Of a stretch of DNA of 11,084 nucleotides, positions 6,505 to 11,084 are shown piece after piece. The stretch lies in assembly GCA_016840695.1 (NCBI GenBank), contig JAEORV010000016.1, positions 1-11,084 of the forward strand, written 5' to 3'. This DNA is from Promethearchaeota archaeon. GTDB lineage: Archaea; Asgardarchaeota; Lokiarchaeia; Sigyniarchaeales; SOKP01. Within the stretch, counting starts at the first letter, position 1. Every line of letters starts with the position of its first letter. The notes beneath the pieces are model-generated. The model was not told the origin of the DNA and did no database searches. It saw only the letters and a list, made by a program, of their open reading frames with translations. The position numbers were made by a program, and so were the translations under genes.

Positions 6505-6957
6505 TTAGATATAACGCTTTTCAAGTTGAGCACCGCACGATTTACACACGTTAGCACGCCAATGGGCAATCGAATTACATGATGGACACGAATTTATTTC
6601 GATTGTTTTTGCTAACCATTCTTCCTTACTATGGTTTTTGCGGTAAGCAAGATCCCATTTGACTCGTTTAATGAATTCTTTAAAGGGAAACTTTTCTATG
6701 GTCTCACACGGGGCCTCGCTACAGTCTGCGCAACTCTCAAAACCTTTCTCATTGACGCATTTCTTCATTGCACACATCTTACAAAAGTATAAAGGATTAT
6801 CTGAATTACATCCGTCGCAGACAATCTCTTCGGGTTTGATGGGTAACATTTTAGCAAGTTTCTCCTTCAATTTATCGTCGTTAGTTTTATACGCTATTAA
6901 ATACGGACACACACCGCAGTAGGTTCCACACGGCGCAAATAGTTCGGGATTTTCCAT
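6505..6957 (-). CDS. DUF3795-type cysteine-rich protein with added zinc ribbon
   Basis: From ATG at 6957 this is a 150-residue soluble protein with 15 cysteines. Residues 1-85 match the DUF3795 layout: APCGTYCGVCPY near the start (C10, C14, C17), CDGC (C47, C50), then paired cysteines at 59/62, 67, 76/79 and 84. The middle is helical and basic (FKEFIKRVKWDL). The end carries a separate zinc ribbon, CPSC...CKSC (C124, C127, C138, C141). The cysteines probably bind zinc, or an iron-sulfur cluster in the first part; no enzymatic role is known. A TTG at 6963 would add two residues, but the TATA-like box at 6982-6989 lies 25 bases from the ATG, fitting a leaderless ATG start. It converges on the Roadblock gene with a 21-base gap. 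Confidence 0.85.
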   Translation of the reverse strand: MENPELFAPCGTYCGVCPYLIAYKTNDDKLKEKLAKMLPIKPEEIVCDGCNSDNPLYFCKMCAMKKCVNEKGFESCADCSEAPCETIEKFPFKEFIKRVKWDLAYRKNHSKEEWLAKTIEINSCPSCNSIAHWRANVCKSCGAQLEKRYI

Positions 6958-6981
6958 TTCCAATCATCAATTTATTTTTTT

Positions 6982-6989
6982 ATTTATAA
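6982..6989 (-). promoter_or_regulatory. TATA-like box for the DUF3795 gene
   Basis: On the minus strand TTATAAAT sits 25 bases before the ATG at 6957, in the gap after the HAD-IIA gene. It suggests separate, leaderless transcription of the DUF3795 gene and favours ATG 6957 over TTG 6963. Confidence 0.5.
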
Positions 6990-7006
6990 TACATAATTTC
7001 TTTCCT

Positions 7007-7846
7007 TCACTTAAATATCTCATCTAAAGTGTTAAAAGTGAAATCGGGGAGTAAATTTATATCAATAGAATTGGATTTCTTCTCTAATTCATCAACCATT
7101 TCTTTTGAATACACGCCCGTTAACACCATGGCCGTGATGATTCCCGCGCGATTCCCTGCTAAAATGTCGGTTTCTGCGCGATCTCCGAAAATTACTGCTT
7201 TATTTGCTGGTACTTTAAGATCATCTAGTATCATGTTGATACCGTGAGGTTCTGGCTTTCCAAAGATCGTGATTGGCTTTTGACCGGTACACGTTTCCAC
7301 GGCATTAACCATTACTCCTGCACCAGGCATTAATCCATCTGAGACAGGGAGAGTAACATCTGCGTTTGTAGCGTAGAATTGAGCACCACCTTCAAGAATG
7401 CATCTTTGGGCAATTGCTAGATTGTTGTAAGTAAAATGGACATCAAGTCCCACGACGACAAAATCAACATCGTTATAGCCCGATTTTGACGGTTTTTTTA
7501 TCACATTATGACCCATTGCTCTCAATTCTTCTCTTAAACCAATCTCGCCTATCACGTAGATGTTCGAATTTATTTTAATTTTAGTAATTTCCATCGCCGT
7601 TATGGATGCGCTCGTGTAGAAATCTGAGTATTCACAGGGAATATTCAAGCCATATAATCGTTCCACGTACATCTGTCTCGTGATTGTCGAGTTGTTAGAA
7701 TTGTAAACTACTTTAATCGATAAATCCTTTAACTCTTGAATTATATTATCAATGTTTTTAATTAGAGTTTGTCCACGATATACTACTCCATCTAAATCAA
7801 AAATCGCAATTCTAATTCCGCTTAAATCGTCAACCAGTTCTCGCAT
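7007..7846 (-). CDS. HAD-IIA family phosphatase (NagD / p-nitrophenylphosphatase-like)
   Basis: This is a 279-residue cytosolic hydrolase of the haloacid dehalogenase superfamily, subclass IIA, of normal length. Motif I is FDLDGVVYRG (16-25), with nucleophile D17 and general acid D19. Motif II is NSNNS (49-53). The C2 cap follows, ending in the family's ATNAD (159-163). Motif III is K197 in FGKPEP, and motif IV is GDRAETDILAG (221-231), giving Mg ligands D222 and D227. Known relatives dephosphorylate phosphoglycolate, glycerol phosphates, nucleotides or sugar phosphates; the cap does not let me choose. It follows the polyprenol-kinase-like gene by 50 bases on the same strand. A run of seven T right after that gene's stop may part the two. 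The ATG at 7846 has no evident ribosome site. Confidence 0.92.
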   Translation of the reverse strand: MRELVDDLSGIRIAIFDLDGVVYRGQTLIKNIDNIIQELKDLSIKVVYNSNNSTITRQMYVERLYGLNIPCEYSDFYTSASITAMEITKIKINSNIYVIGEIGLREELRAMGHNVIKKPSKSGYNDVDFVVVGLDVHFTYNNLAIAQRCILEGGAQFYATNADVTLPVSDGLMPGAGVMVNAVETCTGQKPITIFGKPEPHGINMILDDLKVPANKAVIFGDRAETDILAGNRAGIITAMVLTGVYSKEMVDELEKKSNSIDINLLPDFTFNTLDEIFK

Positions 7847-7889
7847 GATTAATTAAGATAATTGGGTATCTTTTTTATTGCTTTGTTTT

Positions 7890-7896
7890 AAAAAAA
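7890..7896 (-). terminator. T-run after the polyprenol-kinase-like gene
   Basis: Seven T on the minus strand directly follow the TGA at 7897-7899. This may end some transcripts before the HAD-IIA gene, but the run is short and there is no hairpin, so readthrough is plausible. Confidence 0.3.
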
Positions 7897-9036
7897 TCAT
7901 AATATAGGTATACCTAATAATGCCATCACTAAACCTAATCCTATGGAAATCGCGATGGGATTTAGTATATTATCTGCAATTACAATTGGAAAATAATCTA
8001 GAATGAAAAATATAAGCGCTGCTGTTAAGGCGTAGAACGGACCGACGCAAAATAAACCTATGAGGTAAGCACTTCCCACTCCTGCGATAAAACCTTCAAG
8101 AGATTTAATATCTCCGCCAATGCATTTAACCTCGTGTTTTCCGTATTTCCTTCCAATTAAGGCGGCTGCGGCATCTGACAAGCAAGCGATTAATATAGCT
8201 CCCATAGCTGCGGATATTTGAATCAAACCTATAGTATAAAGCCAATAGGCAAATATCGCTCCGCATACTAATTGAATTTGTGGCCCCATCGCGTTCAATT
8301 CTTTATTTCTCAGTACTGCGCGGGTTAACAAGCTGTAGATTGAATATTCTGCGCCCCAAAGCACCCTTATAAGGTCAGAGATTATTGCAAATACTAACGT
8401 GGCTATTAACGCAAACATGGTAAGGTCGATGATTGCTTGAAAGTCATTTTGCCCATAAGGAAATGCTGATAAAGAGCCCCATAGCGGATAATATATAGCT
8501 TCTGATTGATGAACAAATAACCATACATTATCACTGACCAATAGCGTGATGGGAGGAATAAAGAAGAAACCAAAATACGCTAATGGAACTAAAAACCCTA
8601 CCAGATGGAATGATTTCCTCAGTCCTTCCATTTTAATTGAGATTTGTTCGTGGTAAGGGCTTTCTTTTCTCATGTATCCCACATAGGTAGCTAATGAGTA
8701 TTTTTTCTCATTTCCATCGCTAGTATTGATTTTATTATTCTCTAACTTCTTGATAATCTTTTTTACTAAAAACGCAAACGCAAAATATATGGACATGATT
8801 ATCCCAATCCACCACACCATGAATCCGTTATATGGATAAGGTAAGAAGCCAAAAATTGCGTTATAAATTCCGTAAATCAGAAAAAGAATGCCACACACGC
8901 TCGTAGAAATACATCCGTACATGTTTCCCGATTTATATCCTTTCCTCGCAATAACGACCATTAAAGCAGTAAGAATGAAGAAAAATATTGAAAAACTCCA
9001 ATTATATATTCCGCCTGTAATCTGCCACCAATCCAT
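7897..9036 (-). CDS. Dolichol/polyprenol-kinase-like integral membrane protein
   Basis: This is a 379-residue multi-pass membrane protein. After three N-terminal hydrophobic helices (about 11-30, 42-62, 72-92) and a polar loop (93-135) comes the kinase-like core, starting with LRKSFHLVGFLVPL (139-152). The key block is SDAAAALIGRKYGKHE (287-302), then KSLEGFIAG (311-319) and DN...P (355-360). These are the conserved sites of the CTP-dependent SEC59/DGK1/VTE5 group, which phosphorylate dolichol, diacylglycerol or phytol, and which resemble phosphatidate cytidylyltransferases. In an archaeon the likely substrate is dolichol/polyprenol for glycan carriers, or an archaeal glycerolipid. The N-terminal 135 residues are an extension of unknown role. 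The ATG at 9036 is preceded by GGATGG, a weak ribosome site. The neighbouring HAD-IIA phosphatase may be functionally linked, but that is not shown. Confidence 0.85.
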   Translation of the reverse strand: MDWWQITGGIYNWSFSIFFFILTALMVVIARKGYKSGNMYGCISTSVCGILFLIYGIYNAIFGFLPYPYNGFMVWWIGIIMSIYFAFAFLVKKIIKKLENNKINTSDGNEKKYSLATYVGYMRKESPYHEQISIKMEGLRKSFHLVGFLVPLAYFGFFFIPPITLLVSDNVWLFVHQSEAIYYPLWGSLSAFPYGQNDFQAIIDLTMFALIATLVFAIISDLIRVLWGAEYSIYSLLTRAVLRNKELNAMGPQIQLVCGAIFAYWLYTIGLIQISAAMGAILIACLSDAAAALIGRKYGKHEVKCIGGDIKSLEGFIAGVGSAYLIGLFCVGPFYALTAALIFFILDYFPIVIADNILNPIAISIGLGLVMALLGIPIL

Positions 9037-9317
9037 GTTCCATCCACAAATCTAATTCATTAACTTTTACCATATTTTCATGAAATATGAATATAATTAG
9101 TATTTAACACCTAATAAAGCTTTAATTTCCGTTTACATTGTCGTATAGGTGGATTTTATTGGAACAAAAAAATTAACAACCAATTAAAAAAATGAAAATA
9201 TAGTATCAGAAAAACTTTATATAGGATTCAAATAAAAAAAAATATATATAATAAGCATTAGTTATATTTTATACTTATAATATTCTAGTCCATCACAAAA
9301 AAATCGGTAATAATTTC
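9037..9317. promoter_or_regulatory. Divergent AT-rich intergenic region with TATA boxes and an inverted repeat
   Basis: No gene is seen here. The strongest plus-strand TATA is TTTATATA (9216-9223), preceded by a purine-rich GAAAAAC that could be a BRE; it would give the Roadblock gene a leader of about 70 bases. A second box, CTTATAATA (9274-9282), would give a leader of about 13. The inverted repeat CATATTT-tcatg-AAATATG (9071-9089) lies 35-53 bases before the minus-strand start at 9036, where it could overlap that promoter. The 8-base motif ATAGTATC is at 9200-9207. Confidence 0.4.
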
Positions 9318-9686
9318 ATGTCTGACACTCCAGAAACTCTTGATGTTCTTTTAAAAAAATTATTGGCAGCAATCCCCGAAGTAACTGCCGCCGCAATTGT
9401 TTCCGTTGAAGGATTACCAATTTCTTCAGCTGTTTCTCAAGATGTAGACGAAACTCGAATCGCTGCGATGACAGCGGCTATATTATCGTTAGCTGAGAGG
9501 GCTATTCATGAAATGAATAAAGGAGATTTTGAAAACATTCTAGTAAAGGGCACTGAAGGATATCTACTGGTTCTACAAGCCGGTCGAAACGCAGTGTTAA
9601 CAGTATCAACTACAAGCGATATTCGGCTAGGCTTGATACTCTTGGATGCGAAACGGACATGTGATAGAATCGCCAAACTGATTTAG
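9318..9686 (+). CDS. Roadblock/LC7 domain protein, copy 2
   Basis: This 122-residue protein is a single Roadblock/LC7 domain with no extra extension. It shares with the copy at 6061 the segments LLKKLL (11-16), AAAIVSVEGLPISSA (24-38), SLAERAIHEMNKGDF, then VLQAGRNAVLTV and LGLILLDA. The alignment is ungapped with about 44% identity, so the two are paralogs and might form hetero- as well as homodimers. It is expected to be a cytosolic or membrane-peripheral partner of a small Ras-like GTPase. It stands alone between its own promoters and a terminator, upstream of the rpo7 gene. The ATG at 9318 has no clear Shine-Dalgarno site. Confidence 0.92.
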   Translation: MSDTPETLDVLLKKLLAAIPEVTAAAIVSVEGLPISSAVSQDVDETRIAAMTAAILSLAERAIHEMNKGDFENILVKGTEGYLLVLQAGRNAVLTVSTTSDIRLGLILLDAKRTCDRIAKLI

Positions 9687-9700
9687 GAAAATTTTTTCCC
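9687..9700 (+). terminator. Palindromic T-tract terminator of Roadblock copy 2
   Basis: GGAAAATTTTTTCC directly follows the TAG. GGAAAA can pair with TTTTCC, and the plus strand has six T in a row (9692-9697). The stem is weak, but an oligo-T run placed right after a stop codon is a credible archaeal terminator. Confidence 0.45.
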
Positions 9701-9789
9701 TGATTTCTAGATTTTAAAACTACAATAGTATCAAAATATAGTAGAACTTAAACACTTAGAATAAATAGTAAACTATTAATTTTATGGAG

Positions 9790-9797
9790 TATATAAT
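9790..9797 (+). promoter_or_regulatory. TATA box for the rpo7-spt4 operon
   Basis: TATATAAT lies about 37-44 bases before the rpo7 ATG at 9834, predicting a start of transcription near 9820 and a leader of about 15 bases. No good ribosome site lies in that leader. Confidence 0.5.
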
Positions 9798-9833
9798 AAA
9801 TCATCTAAATTTCAACTACTTGATTGTTTTATC

Positions 9834-10418
9834 ATGTTCTATTTATACACAATAACTTCTAAGATCGAGATACCTCCATTCTTATTTGATCAAGAAAAGA
9901 AGATCTCCGCAAGAATAATTCTCAGTGAGGATTTTGAAGGAACTATCACTCGCGATTACGGATTTATAATCGCAGTTGTTGATGTGCTAAGCGTAGGTCC
10001 AGGAATTATCATTCCAGGAAATGCAAACACGTTCCACGAAGTTGAGTTTTCCATCTTAGCATTTAAACCTGCAATCTCAGAAGTAGTTGAAGGAGATGTC
10101 GTTGAAATTGTAGATTTTGGTAGTTTTATCAGGTTAGGTCCTCTTGATGGATTAGTTCACGTGTCTCAAATTTGCGACGATTACATCTCTTACGAGCAAG
10201 TGAGCAATCGATTTATAGGAAAGGAAACGGGAAAGATTCTCGAAGTTCACGATCAAGTAAGAGCCAAAATAATTGCTGTATCTTTAGGAACTGGGAGGAG
10301 TGGAAAGCTCGGGTTGACAATGAGACAGAGATTTTTGGGAAAGGACGAATGGATAGAGACCGATCTCGATGATTACTTTACAGAAAAAGAAAAGCCCGAA
10401 GTTGAGAGCGAAAGTTAA
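9834..10418 (+). CDS. rpo7: DNA-directed RNA polymerase subunit Rpo7 (RpoE1, E')
   Basis: This is the 194-residue archaeal equivalent of eukaryotic RPB7, which pairs with Rpo4 to form the stalk of RNA polymerase and helps promoter opening, RNA binding and termination. The N-terminal tip domain (1-80) opens with MFYLYTITSKIEIPP and carries EGTITRDYGFIIAVVDV (35-51). An S1/OB RNA-binding domain follows (about 83-165), with GDVVEIVDFGSFIRLGPLDG and LVHVSQI. After residue 168 comes an acidic tail rich in Asp and Glu. The start at ATG 9834 gives the family's usual N-terminus. spt4 follows after 22 bases, the common archaeal order, so the two are co-transcribed. Confidence 0.97.
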   Translation: MFYLYTITSKIEIPPFLFDQEKKISARIILSEDFEGTITRDYGFIIAVVDVLSVGPGIIIPGNANTFHEVEFSILAFKPAISEVVEGDVVEIVDFGSFIRLGPLDGLVHVSQICDDYISYEQVSNRFIGKETGKILEVHDQVRAKIIAVSLGTGRSGKLGLTMRQRFLGKDEWIETDLDDYFTEKEKPEVESES

Positions 10419-10430
10419 AAATACAAAAAA

Positions 10431-10434
10431 GGTG
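10431..10434 (+). promoter_or_regulatory. Ribosome binding site that supports the TTG start of spt4
   Basis: GGTG stands six bases before the TTG at 10441. As no ATG or GTG in frame precedes the first zinc-ligand cysteine, this site helps to fix TTG as the start codon. Confidence 0.55.
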
Positions 10435-10440
10435 TAGATA

Positions 10441-10632
10441 TTGCCAAAAGAAAAAGCCTGTAAAACTTGTCATTTAATAACAAAAAACGAAACTTTATGC
10501 CCAAAATGCAAGACTCACACTCTTAGCGAGGATTTTAACGGAGAAGTGATAATTATCGATCCAAGAGAATCAAAAATCTCTGAGTACCTTAAAATTTTCA
10601 TTCCTGGGAAGTATGCGTTGCGCGTGCGATAA
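10441..10632 (+). CDS. spt4: Transcription elongation factor Spt4 (RpoE2, E'')
   Basis: This 63-residue protein has the normal length for archaeal Spt4. Its zinc ribbon is made by C7, C10, C20 and C23 (CKTC...CPKC), followed by the beta-sheet core that binds the NGN domain of Spt5: DFNGEVIIIDP (31-41), then ISEYLKIFIPGKYALRVR. With Spt5 it clamps RNA polymerase on the template and promotes processive elongation. The start codon is TTG: GGTG lies six bases upstream, and the resulting MPKEKACKTC is a normal Spt4 N-terminus. It lies 22 bases after rpo7 and ends at the foot of a terminator-like hairpin. Confidence 0.96.
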   Translation: MPKEKACKTCHLITKNETLCPKCKTHTLSEDFNGEVIIIDPRESKISEYLKIFIPGKYALRVR

Positions 10633-10666
10633 GGAATTTTGAGAAGAAATTAATCGCGCTTTTTTT
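10626..10666 (+). terminator. Hairpin plus T7 terminator after spt4
   Basis: GCGAT (10626-10630) pairs with ATCGC (10653-10657), and inside it AATTT (10635-10639) pairs with AAATT (10647-10651) around a seven-base loop. The sequence then reads GC followed by seven T (10660-10666). The arrangement resembles a bacterial intrinsic terminator and overlaps the spt4 stop codon. A second pairing, GCGCG (10620-10624) with CGCGC (10655-10659), is also possible. Confidence 0.6.
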
Positions 10667-10789
10667 AACACAATAGATAATCCTTAAATACGTAGTTTAT
10701 ATTTCAATGAATCAATTGCCGAAACAAATTTCGAAAATTTTATTTCTTATCCAGTAATATTATTATTATTCATAAATCTGTATGATATC

Positions 10790-10796
10790 TTTATAA
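10790..10796 (+). promoter_or_regulatory. TATA-like box and ribosome site for rps24e
   Basis: TTTATAA stands 30-36 bases before the rps24e ATG at 10826, within the 193-base gap after spt4. GAAGGT at 10815-10820 is a possible ribosome site five bases before the ATG. The predicted transcription start is so close to GAAGGT that only one of the two signals may be real. The rest of the gap (10667-10789) is AT-rich and shows no gene. Confidence 0.4.
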
Positions 10797-10825
10797 CTTA
10801 CATTGAAAATATTTGAAGGTTCAAA

Positions 10826-11084
10826 ATGTCGTTTGAAGTTGAAATAATAAAGGAGGAGAAAAATCCTCTAATTGATAGGACGGAAATTGAAATTAAACTC
10901 GACCATTTCGGAGCTAGCACGCCAAATCGCCTTGAGGTTAAAAAGAAAGTATCAGCACTCAAGAATTCGGACGAGAAATTAACAATTATTAAAGAAATCA
11001 AGACTCATTTTGGAAGTGCGTATGCAATTGGTAAGATTTTTGTATACGAGAATGCAAAAGAATTAGAATTTTACGAGCCTTTTC
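10826..11084 (+). CDS. rps24e: 30S ribosomal protein S24e (partial, first 86 residues)
   Basis: The open frame from ATG 10826 runs off the window edge after 86 codons. Its N-terminus, MSFEVEIIKEEKNPLIDRTE, is the hallmark of archaeal/eukaryotic eS24: a first strand, then NPLIDR(T/R)E, then the strand IEIKLDHFGASTP. The blocks RLEVKKKVSALKN, TIIKEIKTHFG and AYAIGKIFVYENAKE follow as in the family, which is about 100 residues long, so only a short tail is missing. It is a small-subunit protein. In many archaea it lies next to spt4, followed by rps27ae; here the first adjacency is kept, although a terminator and a long gap part them. Confidence 0.96.
   Translation, partial: MSFEVEIIKEEKNPLIDRTEIEIKLDHFGASTPNRLEVKKKVSALKNSDEKLTIIKEIKTHFGSAYAIGKIFVYENAKELEFYEPF

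Noticed and set aside
6505..9036. Considered whether the three minus-strand genes form a defence or signalling island.
   Set aside because: They are a DUF3795 protein, a HAD-IIA phosphatase and a polyprenol-kinase-like protein, with normal base composition, separate promoter or T-run signals and no nuclease, toxin or mobile-element mark.
9037..9317. Searched for a tRNA, small RNA or short gene in the largest gap.
   Set aside because: There is no GTTC-loop or cloverleaf pattern, no GC-rich patch as structural RNAs of AT-rich archaea often show, and no open frame longer than a few codons. Only promoter-like and repeat elements are visible.
10714..10741. Short inverted repeats CGAAA/TTTCG and AAATTT-cga-AAATTT in the spt4-rps24e gap.
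   Set aside because: The arms are five to six bases and AT-rich, there is no matching T-run, and similar patterns are expected by chance here.
10707..10757. A 16-codon ATG frame upstream of rps24e, considered as a leader peptide.
   Set aside because: It has no ribosome site, lies before the likely TATA box of rps24e so it would not be on that mRNA, and its content is ordinary AT-rich sequence.
10798..11001. A 67-codon minus-strand frame at the right end.
   Set aside because: It lies antisense to rps24e, whose protein is clearly recognisable, so it is a shadow frame.

Overview
The window reads as AT-rich archaeal chromosome, most likely from an Asgard archaeon. Three linked genes at the right end settle the domain: RNA polymerase subunit Rpo7, elongation factor Spt4 and ribosomal protein S24e are archaeal/eukaryotic-type information genes. 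TATA-like boxes about 25-45 bases before many starts agree. The Asgard assignment is an inference. It rests on two Roadblock/LC7 proteins, a membrane-anchored winged-helix/zinc-ribbon protein, a GPH/SLC45-like MFS transporter and a tungsten aldehyde oxidoreductase occurring together at low GC; none of these alone is diagnostic.

Layout. 1-445 (-): N-terminal part of an MFS transporter, cut by the window edge. 664-1146 (+) and 1159-1641 (-): two small convergent membrane-protein genes (TM + winged helix + zinc ribbon; DUF5658-like). 1814-5004 (-): a two-gene operon, iron-type alcohol dehydrogenase followed by aldehyde:ferredoxin oxidoreductase, overlapping by ATGA, with good Shine-Dalgarno sites and an oligo-T terminator. 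5218-6483 (+): a divergent 3-hydroxyacyl-CoA dehydrogenase-family protein followed 15 bases later by a Roadblock protein. 6505-9036 (-): a cysteine-rich DUF3795 protein, a HAD-IIA phosphatase and a dolichol/polyprenol-kinase-like membrane protein. 9318-9686 (+): a second Roadblock protein. 9834-11084 (+): rpo7, spt4 (TTG start), a hairpin/T-tract terminator, then rps24e, cut by the window edge.

How the genes work together. The AOR/ADH pair would interconvert carboxylic acids, aldehydes and alcohols, linking reduced ferredoxin to NAD(P)H. This fits an anaerobic, fermentative or amino-acid/alkanoate-degrading lifestyle, and the 3-hydroxyacyl-CoA dehydrogenase across the shared intergenic region points to related acyl chemistry. 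The Roadblock proteins are usually partners of small GTPases, but no GTPase lies in this window. I see no tRNA, rRNA, CRISPR array, insertion sequence or phage gene. I also see no clearly new multi-gene system. The best leads are the Roadblock pair, the membrane winged-helix/zinc-ribbon protein, the atypical dehydrogenase active site and an 8-base motif repeated only between genes.
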